The notes below the pieces were generated by a model. That model was not told the origin of the DNA. It saw only the letters and a program-made list of their open reading frames with translations, and made no database searches. Positions 34,270 through 43,956 of a DNA stretch of 64,000 nucleotides are shown here, piece by piece; position 1 is the first letter of the stretch, and each line of letters starts with the position of its first letter. The translations under genes were made by a program, and so were the position numbers. Origin of the DNA: JABMMZ01 sp964505065. GTDB lineage: Bacteria > Bacteroidota > Bacteroidia > NS11-12g > UBA955. The DNA is taken from the NCBI GenBank assembly GCA_964505065.1, contig CAZDGF010000006.1:6713-70712 (forward strand). The letters run 5' to 3'.

Positions 34270-37200
34270 TTATTGAAATATAATTTTTTCAGAAGCCTTG
34301 CCTTTATTGGTTTCTATTTTTACCATATAAATACCTTTTGCTAAATTATCTTTTGTAAAATCGATAGTATAAACATATATATTGGGTATCAGTTCTGCCT
34401 CATTTATGCTATAAATTAATTGACCAAGCTCGGTATAAACGCCAATTTTTAAGAAACTTTTTTCGGTTAATTCTAATTTAATATTGGCTTTTGCTTGGGT
34501 AGGATTAGGGTAAATATAAAAATTATTACCGTTGTCTATTTTACGTAATGCGCCAGATAAAATAATTACCTCGTTAGAAGCGGTGTCTTTACAACCATAA
34601 TTATCTTCAACATATAAAGTTGTATAGTATTTATCATTTTTCAAATACGTTTTACTAACTATACTATCATTGCTAACGGAACCATCTTCAAACTGCCATT
34701 TGTATTGGGTATAATTTTTATTGATTGCTTTGTAAATTGCTTCTTCTAAACTTGGTTTTTCTACACTAAATTCAGCATTTGGTTTAGGGGTAACTAATAC
34801 ATTTTTAGTAAGCGAATCTTTACAATTTTTATTGCTATTTAAAACTAATTTAACTTGTTTTATACCTGCATTTAAAAATGAATAAGAAAAGTTAGTACTT
34901 GATACAGGCGCATTGTTTGCAACTATCCACTTTGAAATATAAGTGCCTTGTGTTAATTGTGAAGTATTTGTAAAACCAAAGTTGTTATTATAATCGCATT
35001 GAATAGTATCATTAATTGTAAAATCTGCTTTTGGCATAGGGCTTATTTCTATTGTTTTGGTGGCAGTATCTTTACAATTGTTGTTGCTTGTGCTTATTAA
35101 TTGAACATTGTAATTTTGAGCCAAAGTATAATTAGCATTTGCATTCAAAGTATTGGCTGGAGTGCTATTGCCTAAATTCCATGCATTGGTAAAAGTGCCT
35201 GTATTGATAGTAGTTGCAGAGGTGTAAATAAAATAATTACCTGTTAGACATTGTTGTATTTTATTAATCGTAAAATCTGCTTTTGGTGTGGCATTTACTG
35301 TTATGCTTTTTTGTATAGTATCTTTGCAATTGTTATCTGAAAAGGCTATCAATTGAATAGTATAATTACCATTTGTAGCAAAGCTTTTGCTTGGAGAAGC
35401 AGCAGTAGAACTATTGCCATCGCTATAATTCCAAGTGTAAGTATTGGCATTGCTGCTTGTATTATTGAGCGCAAAAATATTGCCTTTAAAACATTGTGTA
35501 GCATTGTTTATTCCAAAATTGGCTGTTGGCTGTGTATGTATGGTTATGTATTTGCTTATGGTATCTGCACAGCCTGTTTTTACTTCGGCTTTTAGCAATA
35601 CTTTGTAATAGCCAGCACTATTATAGCTATGCGTTGGGTTGGCTAAATTGCTTGTTGTTGCATCGCCAAAATTATAGCTTGTTGTGAAGGGTTTGGCACT
35701 TGTGCTGCTGTTGGTAAATGTGGTAAAATTGCTTCTAAAACATTGTGCCAATGGTGTGGCTGTAAATTGTGCTTTTGGCACGCCATATACCCTTGCGGTT
35801 TGCGTTGCGGTATCTTTACAATTGTTGTTAGATGTGGCAATTAATTTTACAGTATAAAAATTGCTTGATGCATAAGTTTTATTTACGCTATTGCCTGCGC
35901 CAAAGGTAGCATCGCCATATTGCCAAACGTGGGTAATAGTACCACTTGAAATTGTGCTTGTAGCATTATAAGTAAAGGCATTTATGGGTAAACATTGGCT
36001 TGTATCATTTATGTTAAATTTAGCCACAGGCATAGTAAATATGTATGATTTTTTAATGATAGAATCTTTACAATTATTGTTAGATGTAGCTACTAATTTT
36101 ACGTTATAGATATTAGCAGTATTATATTTAGTGCTGCCATTGGTGGTATTGGCTGTTAGTGTATTGCCGTAGTTCCAAGTATATGTATTTGTGCCTGCAC
36201 CTATTGAACTTGTATTGGTAAAATTATAATTATTGCCTCTTAAACATTGGTCGCTATCGTTTATGGTAAAGTTTACTATTGGAGTATAAAATAAATATAC
36301 TTTTTTGGTTAAAGTATCTTTGCAATTATTATTGCTATTGGTAAATAATTTTACAGTGTAAAAGTTAGCATAAGTACTATACGTTTGGCTGCCATTTGTT
36401 CCTGCAAAGGTATTGCCATTGCCATAGTTCCAACTACTTGAAAGTGTGCCACTGGCTATGTTAGATGTATTGGTAAACGTAAAGTTATTTCCTTTCAAGC
36501 ATTGGTCAGTATCGTTGGTATTAAAGCCTAAATTGGCTTGTGGCAATACTGTTAAATTTTTTGTTGTAGAATCTTTGCAGCCTTTATTGGTAGTTACTAC
36601 TTGTTTTAAGCTATAAGTATTTACGCTTGTAAATTTTTTAGTATGGGTTTTGTTTGTGTCTGAGGTATTGTTACTATAAAAATATTTTAAACTATATAAG
36701 CCACTCAATAATTTAGTAGTATCTGTAATTGTAAAACTATTGCCTTTTAAGCATTGGTTGGCATTGTTTACAGTATAGCCTACTTTGGGTTTGGGATTAA
36801 TAACTATGGTAATATTTGCCGTAGTATCTCGGCAGCCTAAATATGTGTTAATACATCTGTATAAGCCACTATTGCTTACTTTGTGGTTCCAAAGTTTATT
36901 GAGCGAATCTGTGTTACCACTTATATTGCTATTGTTAAATTGCCATTGAAATTTATTGGCTAATTTTTTGCTATCTCTGCTAACAAGGGTAATCGTATCT
37001 CCCTCGCATTGGGTAAGTACTCCTTTTTTTATAACAATGCTTGAGCTTGGTGTGCCAATAACATTTACGGTATCTTTAAATTTAACCACAGAACCATTTA
37101 GTGTTAATGTTATCCTTTTTAAACCTGATGTAGAATATTTTACATTATGAGGACCTTTGCCTGTGGCTGTTGTAGGTATTGCCCCACTGCCAAAATTCCA

Positions 37201-40200
37201 AGCGTAAGTCTGCGCAAAACCTATACTTCTATCCGAAACCACAACATTGGCATTTACACAAATAGAATCTTTGCTTACAGTAAAATTGCTTATTGGTTCG
37301 TCAAAATATACGCCATAATCCTCGCTTTGCCCATACCCTAAGGTAGCGCAAGCATTGGCTATTGGATAATAATCTGAAAGCACACGCATACGCAATACTT
37401 TGTTTTTTACCATTGTGCTTAGGCATCTTAAAGTATCAAATTGAATGGTTTTACTGTATCTATCCAATACCAATTCTCCGGCATCTGTAAAAGCACCATT
37501 GTTGTTATAATCTATATAAACCTTGCAGTATTCGTTATAATAAGGACTAGTAGTTACGGTAAAAGGGTATCTGCCATTGGGCTTTAAAAAGAAAGTTTTT
37601 GTACAACTAAAATCCACATTGCTGCCTTCGTCATAAGCCCCGCTTGTAGGATTGCTTAAGCCATTCAATTGAACATTGTTTATACCTAATCCGAAATTAT
37701 CTGTAAGAAATGTTGTTGTAGTTTTGCAATTAGCAGCTGTGGCTATGGTGTCGAATATTACAATATTGTTAAGTTTTGTTATGGTATCTAAACCATTGCA
37801 ATTTTCTGCAATAAGTTTTATGGTATAATAGCCTGGGGCATTAAATTTTACTTGTGCTATTTCCTTTAAGCTATCTGTATTATTTTGAAAACTGAATGTA
37901 TTAGGTGTAATTACCCATTTAAAAGCACTTGGATTATAACCACATTCTGGAATAAGTTTATATATTTTATCGCTACATTTTATTGGATTTCCAACATAAA
38001 AATCAGCTCTTGGTTTTTTTGAACCATCGTCAACCAAAGAGGTGCGCCAACTGCCTCTATTGTATGTACCAGCATATAGGCGGTGCAAGCTTTTATGGCG
38101 TTTATCGTAAAAAATTTCTAAATCTGTAACATTGGCTGCTATTGGCAAACCACTGCTATAGGTGGTAAAATTGGTTGTGCTATCTTTAAAATATACGCCA
38201 GTGTAAGTGCCAACATAAATCCCAAATTTGCTGTTTGAAGTATCAAGTGCAATTGTATTCAATCTATTTATTGGCAAGCCTGTAGAAATATTTGTCCAGC
38301 TAATACCTCTGTTTCTTGAGCGGTAAATACTACCATTCAAACCAATAAATACTGTATTACTATCTGTGGGGTGGCAGGCTATAGCGCTTACTGTTCCTGT
38401 AGCTGGCAGGTTGGCTGTTATATCTACCCAGCTTGCAGTTCCTGTTGCATTATAGCTTCTATAAAATTTATTATCGTATCTTGAGTAATACAAAATGTCA
38501 TTTTTTGCAGCACTATTTTCTACACAACGAATATTATTGCCATTTCCATTGTTGGTAATATTTGTCCAGCTCATAGTGCCCGATTTTATAGCTGTATTGC
38601 GCCATATATTTTTATAGCCTACAAACATAGTATTGGTATTGCCTTTGCGCAAACAATAGGGTGTTACCCAATCGCCAGTTTCATTAATGCCACCTACCCC
38701 ATTATTGGCAACAGTTATATCGTGCGAGCCTTTGTAAAATCGGGTAATATTACCATAATACAATGCGCCATAGCTATAGTTTTCATCTGTCATATCCCAT
38801 GCGCAATCCATGCCATCGCCACCGCGCACAGTGCTCCAAGCTATATTATCAAAATAAGAGGTACCATTGTCTTGAAATCCAGCAATCATCAAATCTTTAT
38901 TACTTGCACTTTTACCAATTTTATATTGCTGACTAATACCTATACCATTGCTTAAATCTATCCATTTAGCACCTCCGTTTCTTGTATAATATATGCCTCC
39001 ATCGTTGCCAATATATAAATTTTTAGTAATAGGATGGTATTCAAAAATATGCTGGTCGGCATGCACGCTTTGCAATGTGCTACTGCCTATCCAATGGGCA
39101 TTTATAGCCCAATTTGTAGCACCATTGGTACTTTTAAAAACATTTACTCCTCCAACATAAAATTCTTCTCTATTTGTTGGGCTGCAAGCCACATCTAAAT
39201 CGTACCAAGCTTGCCCGCCACCACCACTCCCATTAGTACTCCAATCCATTACATTAGGTGTAGTAGAGCGTGTACTAAAGTTTACACCACCATTGGTAGA
39301 GCGATAAGTACCATAATAAGCTGTAGAGTTTGTAATTAAAAAATAAACATAGGTTGTATCTGCTGGGGTTACAGCTATTGCTCCCCTTGCCACACCCGAT
39401 AAAGGCAAGCCACTTGTTATTTGAGAAAAGGTAACACCATTATTTGTTGACCTATAAAATAATCCATTTCTTGTTGCAAATACAGTATTTGGATTTTGAG
39501 GATTGAATACAATATCTTTAAATGCTCCTGAAGCTATTAAGCTCCATGTACCCCCGCTATTTGTAGTTCTATATATGCCATTATTTGTAGCTGCCAATAG
39601 TATTTTAGTATTTGTTGGATGTATAATTAACATACCCACGGTTTGGTTGCCCATTCCGCTATTTCGGGCAGTAAAAGTTTTACCACCATTGGTACTCATA
39701 TACACACCAAGCCCTGTAGCATCGCCAGCATCTCTATCGCCTGTACCTATATACAAAGTATCAGGATTTCGAGGGCTTGCTGCAATAGCAGATACGCCCA
39801 ATGTGGGTGCGCTATCGGTAGTAGTACTCCAAGTTTTGCCATTGTTTGTAGTTTTCCATAAGCCACCAGCAGGTGCACCTATCCAAAAAGTATTGCTATC
39901 CGTAGGATGAAAGCCAATGGCATTAACCCTGCCTACACCACTTGGCTGACTTGTTCTATTATAGGGTAAAAAACCTGGTCCAAGCTCTTTCCAATCGCCC
40001 CTTGTTTTGCAACTTGGTGTAGAATTACCAATATTGCCTTGCTGCACATTGCCATTTCCTATGCCTATGCCGCCTCCATTATTTGTATTTGCATAATATG
40101 CACTCAACCAAGCACTAATATTTGGAAATGTGCCATCAGGATTTATCAATTGCCTTGCACTCCATTCCCAGCGTTTATAGGCTTTCCAACCACAACCTTT

Positions 40201-40380
40201 AATACTGCTATCTCTGCCTGTCCAATATTTTTTGGCAGCACTTTCTGTTCTAAAAAAGTTAATATTTTTATCCTGCATCATGGCTATGTAGTAAGGATAG
40301 TTTGCAGTATCGCTAACCATTTGAGCGTAACTTTTTAAATTACAAGCAATAATAAAAATTACCAGTAAAAGCTTTTTCAT
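34270..40380 (-). CDS. giant T9SS-exported protein: beta-propeller, GEVED, PKD repeats, type A sorting tail
   Basis: This 2036-residue protein has a signal peptide (to SYAQ, residue 20), a conserved KGCGWKAYKRWEW segment, then about 650 residues of sortilin/BNR-type beta-propeller with many Asp-box-like repeats (TTNNGKTWS, STNGGKTFT, TTNSGGTWS, SRNRGISWT). A GEVED domain (about 930-1022) ends in YGQSEDYGV. Next are a PKD and an Ig-like module, then eight Cys-containing PKD-like repeats of about 83 residues (1200-1900) and a degenerate ninth. The last 80 residues are a type A T9SS tail (FYIYPNPTQAKANIKLELTE to KIIFQ). It should be secreted and surface-attached through PorU; adhesion or sugar/protein binding is the likely role. 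Its promoter probably also drives the glycosyltransferase. Confidence 0.92.
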   Translation of the reverse strand: MKKLLLVIFIIACNLKSYAQMVSDTANYPYYIAMMQDKNINFFRTESAAKKYWTGRDSSIKGCGWKAYKRWEWSARQLINPDGTFPNISAWLSAYYANTNNGGGIGIGNGNVQQGNIGNSTPSCKTRGDWKELGPGFLPYNRTSQPSGVGRVNAIGFHPTDSNTFWIGAPAGGLWKTTNNGKTWSTTTDSAPTLGVSAIAASPRNPDTLYIGTGDRDAGDATGLGVYMSTNGGKTFTARNSGMGNQTVGMLIIHPTNTKILLAATNNGIYRTTNSGGTWSLIASGAFKDIVFNPQNPNTVFATRNGLFYRSTNNGVTFSQITSGLPLSGVARGAIAVTPADTTYVYFLITNSTAYYGTYRSTNGGVNFSTRSTTPNVMDWSTNGSGGGGQAWYDLDVACSPTNREEFYVGGVNVFKSTNGATNWAINAHWIGSSTLQSVHADQHIFEYHPITKNLYIGNDGGIYYTRNGGAKWIDLSNGIGISQQYKIGKSASNKDLMIAGFQDNGTSYFDNIAWSTVRGGDGMDCAWDMTDENYSYGALYYGNITRFYKGSHDITVANNGVGGINETGDWVTPYCLRKGNTNTMFVGYKNIWRNTAIKSGTMSWTNITNNGNGNNIRCVENSAAKNDILYYSRYDNKFYRSYNATGTASWVDITANLPATGTVSAIACHPTDSNTVFIGLNGSIYRSRNRGISWTNISTGLPINRLNTIALDTSNSKFGIYVGTYTGVYFKDSTTNFTTYSSGLPIAANVTDLEIFYDKRHKSLHRLYAGTYNRGSWRTSLVDDGSKKPRADFYVGNPIKCSDKIYKLIPECGYNPSAFKWVITPNTFSFQNNTDSLKEIAQVKFNAPGYYTIKLIAENCNGLDTITKLNNIVIFDTIATAANCKTTTTFLTDNFGLGINNVQLNGLSNPTSGAYDEGSNVDFSCTKTFFLKPNGRYPFTVTTSPYYNEYCKVYIDYNNNGAFTDAGELVLDRYSKTIQFDTLRCLSTMVKNKVLRMRVLSDYYPIANACATLGYGQSEDYGVYFDEPISNFTVSKDSICVNANVVVSDRSIGFAQTYAWNFGSGAIPTTATGKGPHNVKYSTSGLKRITLTLNGSVVKFKDTVNVIGTPSSSIVIKKGVLTQCEGDTITLVSRDSKKLANKFQWQFNNSNISGNTDSLNKLWNHKVSNSGLYRCINTYLGCRDTTANITIVINPKPKVGYTVNNANQCLKGNSFTITDTTKLLSGLYSLKYFYSNNTSDTNKTHTKKFTSVNTYSLKQVVTTNKGCKDSTTKNLTVLPQANLGFNTNDTDQCLKGNNFTFTNTSNIASGTLSSSWNYGNGNTFAGTNGSQTYSTYANFYTVKLFTNSNNNCKDTLTKKVYLFYTPIVNFTINDSDQCLRGNNYNFTNTSSIGAGTNTYTWNYGNTLTANTTNGSTKYNTANIYNVKLVATSNNNCKDSIIKKSYIFTMPVAKFNINDTSQCLPINAFTYNATSTISSGTITHVWQYGDATFGAGNSVNKTYASSNFYTVKLIATSNNNCKDTATQTARVYGVPKAQFTATPLAQCFRSNFTTFTNSSTSAKPFTTSYNFGDATTSNLANPTHSYNSAGYYKVLLKAEVKTGCADTISKYITIHTQPTANFGINNATQCFKGNIFALNNTSSNANTYTWNYSDGNSSTAASPSKSFATNGNYTIQLIAFSDNNCKDTIQKSITVNATPKADFTINKIQQCLTGNYFIYTSATTINTGTFTNAWNLGNSTPANTLNANANYTLAQNYNVQLISTSNNNCKDTATKTIEISPMPKADFTINDTIQCDYNNNFGFTNTSQLTQGTYISKWIVANNAPVSSTNFSYSFLNAGIKQVKLVLNSNKNCKDSLTKNVLVTPKPNAEFSVEKPSLEEAIYKAINKNYTQYKWQFEDGSVSNDSIVSKTYLKNDKYYTTLYVEDNYGCKDTASNEVIILSGALRKIDNGNNFYIYPNPTQAKANIKLELTEKSFLKIGVYTELGQLIYSINEAELIPNIYVYTIDFTKDNLAKGIYMVKIETNKGKASEKIIFQ
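34990..36790 (-). repeat. eight tandem PKD-type coding repeats, about 250 bp each
   Basis: Within the giant protein, units begin with a strand such as VNFTINDSDQCLRGNNY or ADFTINKIQQCLTGNYF and contain SNNNCKD(T/S) near the end, at a spacing of about 250 bp. Every full unit has one Cys after Gln in the first strand and most have a second in NNNCKD, so each module probably holds one internal disulfide. The DNA of neighbouring units shares long similar words around these two points. Confidence 0.8.
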
Positions 40381-40400
40381 ATTTTAGTGTTTTAAAGGGG

Positions 40401-40432
40401 TAAAAGTACTAAAATGCTGATAAAAAAGCAAA
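40401..40432 (-). promoter_or_regulatory. promoter of the giant protein/glycosyltransferase unit
   Basis: On the minus strand TTTG (40429-40432) is followed after 20 bases by TACTTTTA (40401-40408), one mismatch from TAnnTTTG; the spacing is exactly as expected. It lies 21 bases before the ATG. Confidence 0.5.
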
Positions 40433-40500
40433 GAATTCGTTATTCTGCAATTTTACATGATAAAATAAATCTTAAAAAAATAAAAAACTATAGCTTTTAC

Positions 40501-41115
40501 TTAAGCCTTTTTATCTCCTTTTAAAACGCTAACAGGTATAGTTATTCCAATATGCAAAACATTGTAAGGCAAAAGCGGTTGGTAGCCCTTTACGAAATGT
40601 GTTTGCAATATGTTTTGATAGCGTGTAAAAGTGCGCATTCCTTTTTTATTTATTTTATAATCTATACCCATAGAAAAGCTAAACATGGCTTGTGGTTGGT
40701 TTTTTAAGTTTTTCGTTTCCCAATTGTCATTTTTGGCAAATTGTTGCGTTGCAGTTATCATGTGCAAATAGCCTCCCCCTAATGCCGTACTAAAGCCCCA
40801 TTTGCCTACTTTATACCTATAACCAAATTCGCTGTAAAGCATTATGCTGCGCTGAACAAACCTATGGCTAAAATAGGCTGCTTTAAAACTTTGCATCCAA
40901 TTGTGTTTTGGTTTTTCTTTCCAATTAAAGCCTGTACTAATGGTAATTCCAGGATTAAACTGCGCATAAAATACTTTTGAAAACCCTAAAATAGGCTTAG
41001 CCGCTACAAAATTATTGAGTGCTATGCTCCAATAAAGTAAGGGTTTTTTGGCACAATAGCTTGTAATTGAAAATGTAATAAAGAATAGAAAGAAAATTTT
41101 TTTAAGCATTATCAT
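40501..41115 (-). CDS. hypothetical outer-membrane protein
   Basis: The 204 residues begin with a signal peptide (ending TSYCA; ATGs at 41115 and 41109 are both possible). The mature chain is rich in aromatic, amphipathic strands (YAQFNPGITISTGFNW, RSIMLYSEFGYRYKVGKW, FSTALGGGYLHMI, AMFSFSMGIDYKI) and looks like an eight-stranded barrel ending in HIGITIPVSVL. No family recognised. Its ATG abuts the TAA of the DUF2851 gene, so the two are co-transcribed. Confidence 0.65.
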   Translation of the reverse strand: MIMLKKIFFLFFITFSITSYCAKKPLLYWSIALNNFVAAKPILGFSKVFYAQFNPGITISTGFNWKEKPKHNWMQSFKAAYFSHRFVQRSIMLYSEFGYRYKVGKWGFSTALGGGYLHMITATQQFAKNDNWETKNLKNQPQAMFSFSMGIDYKINKKGMRTFTRYQNILQTHFVKGYQPLLPYNVLHIGITIPVSVLKGDKKA

Positions 41116-42393
41116 TTAATTTTTTTGCTGCAATATTTTATTCCCAATTTTACAATTCAAACACCTTTTAGCATCGCAATATTGTGTTTTAAGTTCTATC
41201 AATGCTTGGCTTTCAAAGGCATTTAGTGCCGTAATACCCAATGTTTTCCAAGTATTGGTAATGTTGTTTTTTTCTGGTGGCAGTTGTTGCAATAAGTTAA
41301 TGGCTTTTTGGTGCAAATTTTCTCTACCTATACTTTGCGCATATTCAAAAAGCGTAGGCACAACTGCATTAATTAAAATTAAATGTATAGCCGAAAGCGA
41401 TAAATTAGCAGTATGTTTTTTTGTTTCTTTGCCAAATGTATAATGGGTTTGCCAAAAAATAGACGGTGCAATTTCAAACTTTTTTTCTATCAATTTTAAA
41501 TCATCGGTATCTACCATTTCAGCCATTAAATGGTAGCTTTTAAATATCAATGCTGCCAATTGAGCCAAACGTATAGTAGGAAAATTACCAGGGCGCATAC
41601 GCATCATTTTAAACGTAGAATTTGGCAAGGCTTTCAATTCGTATTTTGCTTTTAAAAATGCCCATTCTTGTTTTAATTTTTGATGGTAATTGTCCTTAAT
41701 ATTTTCTTCTAAAAAACCAGCAGTACCAAATATCAAAGCTTCTATTTGGGTAATATCTTGCTTGTGCTTACCCAATATAGAAATGGGTAAACAGATAGCC
41801 AATTGCTCAAAAGCAGGGGCATTTACCCCAAAACCAAAACTACGGGCTATGGCATAATAAAATACCGAATGCCAATCGTTGTTTGCCAATTGTAGCCATT
41901 GTTTTACTTGCTCTGTTTTGCGTTCTAATCTATTTATCAATGCCCTATCTATGGCTTGGGCATGGGTAAAATTATCTATTTGTTTAATAAAAGGCGCACA
42001 AGGTATCCAATGTTTAGCGGTTTTTAAGGTTTGATAATTTGCAAGTACATTGTCAAATATTTGGGTGTTAATTTCTATTGTTGGCACAAGCGTGCCGTCT
42101 TGCCTTTGGGCTTGCTTATGGTGGGCAAATACCACATGTAAAATGGTATTGTTGTAAGCTATATCTGTATGGTGTTTATGCAAATACCAATCGTCAGAAT
42201 GTATATGAATTTCAATATTACCCACCCAGTCTGCTTCGCCTATACGAATGCGTGCAGCACTAAAATCGGGTCCTGCATTGGTATTTAATTTACCACGTTG
42301 TAAAATTAAAACCTCTTGCCCATCGGTAGTTTTAAGCCCTTCGGCATTAAACAAACCAGCCAACCATATATATTGCAGCAATTCTTCGTTCAT
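41116..42393 (-). CDS. DUF2851 family protein
   Basis: At 425 residues it matches DUF2851 from end to end: MNEELLQYIWLAGLF at the start, GKLNTNAGPDFSAARIRI, WVGNIEIHIHSDDWYLHKH (three His in a row of alternating positions plus Asp), LHVVFAHH, RMRPGNFPTIRLAQLA and a C-terminal Cys set CDAKRCLNCKIG that looks like a metal site. The family is nearly confined to Bacteroidota and its function is not known; the His/Asp cluster and Cys knot suggest a metal-dependent nuclease- or hydrolase-like protein, which is only a guess. The start is the ATG at 42393; a TTG seven codons upstream lies beyond a TACTTTG promoter-like sequence. Confidence 0.9.
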   Translation of the reverse strand: MNEELLQYIWLAGLFNAEGLKTTDGQEVLILQRGKLNTNAGPDFSAARIRIGEADWVGNIEIHIHSDDWYLHKHHTDIAYNNTILHVVFAHHKQAQRQDGTLVPTIEINTQIFDNVLANYQTLKTAKHWIPCAPFIKQIDNFTHAQAIDRALINRLERKTEQVKQWLQLANNDWHSVFYYAIARSFGFGVNAPAFEQLAICLPISILGKHKQDITQIEALIFGTAGFLEENIKDNYHQKLKQEWAFLKAKYELKALPNSTFKMMRMRPGNFPTIRLAQLAALIFKSYHLMAEMVDTDDLKLIEKKFEIAPSIFWQTHYTFGKETKKHTANLSLSAIHLILINAVVPTLFEYAQSIGRENLHQKAINLLQQLPPEKNNITNTWKTLGITALNAFESQALIELKTQYCDAKRCLNCKIGNKILQQKN

Positions 42394-42440
42394 TTGATAT
42401 GCAAAGTAAAGCAATTACAATAAAATATTTAACGCTCGCT

Positions 42441-43256
42441 TTACTTTACCAAAACTTTATATGCGCTAAAATACCTTTTAGCCAATTCTCTTTGCCCTGC
42501 GGCATCATAATGAATTGTATCAAAATCGTTGTTAAGTTTTGTAATAACAAAAGGCAAATATGGGCTTGCATATCCAGTATTTTTAATTCTTAATGGCAGG
42601 TTTTGTATAATATTTTGATAAGGTTGCCTTAAATCAATGTTATTATTTACCCAATATGGCACCAAGCCGCCTGCTATCAATACAAAATGATTGCTTTGTT
42701 GGTTTAAGTCAATAAAAATATTGTTTACAAAACTATCTAAACTGGCTTGGTAATTGGGGTTTTTAAGCAAAATATCTCTTTCTGCTTGTTGCCAAAGTAT
42801 GGCTTTAAGTTTGCTTTTAGGATAGTTTTCTAATATCCATTTTACCCTATTTATGGCATCATTGTACAGTATATCGCCTTTGTTCCATTGCTTATCGGCA
42901 AAGCCACTGCTGCCTTTGCCGCAAGGTATTAAAAGCACTTTTCTATTGGCTGCCAAAAAGCTATCTTTATACAATTTGGCAAAAGGCAAGCCAAAGCCGT
43001 TTCTATCTGCTCTTGGGTCCCAATGCTGCAAAGGGTCTATGGCTTCTATTATTTTAAAATTATTATTGCCATGCCTACCCATTTGTAAAATTCCCTCACT
43101 TTTTTTATCTATAAGCGAATCTATCTTAAAGCCATTTTGGGTATTGGATTGCCCCATAATTACAATAATATCAAAAGCCGTATTGTCTGTAATTTTAAGG
43201 TCTTTTTTACACGTAAAATGTAGGAAAACGAGTAAAAATAGGTGCTTATTTTTCAT
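42441..43256 (-). CDS. SGNH-type sialate O-acetylesterase-like lipoprotein (SASA family)
   Basis: The 271-residue protein has a short signal ending in LHFTC-KK, which fits a lipobox. The SASA (carbohydrate esterase 6-like) blocks follow: MGQSN with the nucleophile Ser, a substrate block with CGKGSSGF, WQQAERD where family members usually have a W-x-Q-G-E motif (Gly replaced by Ala), and DTIHYDAAGQRELAKRY with the catalytic Asp-x-x-His. It should remove O-acetyl or similar ester groups from a glycan outside the cytoplasm. It lies 47 bp in front of the DUF2851 gene on the minus strand. Confidence 0.82.
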   Translation of the reverse strand: MKNKHLFLLVFLHFTCKKDLKITDNTAFDIIVIMGQSNTQNGFKIDSLIDKKSEGILQMGRHGNNNFKIIEAIDPLQHWDPRADRNGFGLPFAKLYKDSFLAANRKVLLIPCGKGSSGFADKQWNKGDILYNDAINRVKWILENYPKSKLKAILWQQAERDILLKNPNYQASLDSFVNNIFIDLNQQSNHFVLIAGGLVPYWVNNNIDLRQPYQNIIQNLPLRIKNTGYASPYLPFVITKLNNDFDTIHYDAAGQRELAKRYFSAYKVLVK

Positions 43257-43286
43257 TTTAAAATATGTTGATTAAATACCTAATAT

Positions 43287-43898
43287 TTATTGTTTTATAT
43301 AAAAAACGGTATCTATAAAATAAAGAATATTGTTGGCTGTTAATACATTTTCATCGTGCAAGTCTTCTAATATTAAACCAAGTTCAGCATTGTAATAATC
43401 ATAATTTCTAGTGTTTACAAATCCATTTTGAGTTAAAAATAGTTTAACATTTTCTAAATTTGTTGTTTCAGTTGCTTTTACAAAAGGTTGTTCCACAACA
43501 GCATATAAAATTTCATTATCAATATAAAAACCAATTAGTTTATACGCTGTATCTGTAAAAAAATAATTATTGAGTAATAAATTATTAAAATAATCTAACC
43601 AAGATTCATAATAAATACTATCATTTAATTTAAGTACATAGTTTTTATCTTTTATATAAACTCTTTGTTCTGCACCCTCGGCAATAAACATAGTAAAATC
43701 TATATCCCTTATCCAAAAATTATTTTGGTTAATAAAAGAAACTAATGTCTTTGTTTCTTCTGTTTTGAAATGCTTACTTGTTTTAGCCAAAGAACTTGTT
43801 TCTTGGCATCTTCTAAGGAAACGGGTAATTGTTTGGATAAATTCACCATGGCTAACTGGGTTCTTTCCTTGAAGGATATGTTGAATTTCATTTTTAAT
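43287..43898 (-). CDS. polyvalent-protein-kinase-domain-like protein with no standard start codon
   Basis: Conventional calling gives 167 residues from a TTG at 43790, but the frame continues upstream and encodes KNEIQHILQGKNPVSHGEF and IQTITRFLRRCQETSSLAKT, which I recognise as the usual N-terminus of this family; the codon where Met belongs is ATT (43896-43898). No ATG, GTG or TTG exists between it and the in-frame TGA near 43956. The body has SEGAEQ-type RVYIKDKNYVLKLND, SIYYESWLDYFNNLLL, FVNTRNYDYYNAELGLILED and LHDENVL, a degenerate kinase-like fold found in phage and mobile polyvalent proteins and as stand-alone genes in Bacteroidota. It may start at ATT, be N-terminally trimmed, or be a recent pseudogene. 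It lies between secreted-protein genes. Confidence 0.65.
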   Translation of the reverse strand: MKNEIQHILQGKNPVSHGEFIQTITRFLRRCQETSSLAKTSKHFKTEETKTLVSFINQNNFWIRDIDFTMFIAEGAEQRVYIKDKNYVLKLNDSIYYESWLDYFNNLLLNNYFFTDTAYKLIGFYIDNEILYAVVEQPFVKATETTNLENVKLFLTQNGFVNTRNYDYYNAELGLILEDLHDENVLTANNILYFIDTVFYIKQ

Positions 43899-43956
43899 AA
43901 TCTTGAATTTTAATACAAAAATACACTTTTTTAAACTACAATTATATATTTTTCTT

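Noticed and set aside
34990..36790. 250-bp periodicity considered as a CRISPR-like or satellite array.
   Set aside because: It is fully coding, in frame and protein-domain based (PKD units).
39503..39910. 135-codon plus-strand frame within the giant protein gene.
   Set aside because: A shadow of repetitive Gly/Thr/Asn codons in the propeller; the sense gene has domain-level support.
43750..43891. Short ATG-started frame (MKFNISFKER) in another phase at the front of the polyvalent-kinase-like gene.
   Set aside because: It does not join the kinase-like frame, and the family-like N-terminal sequence is in the other phase.
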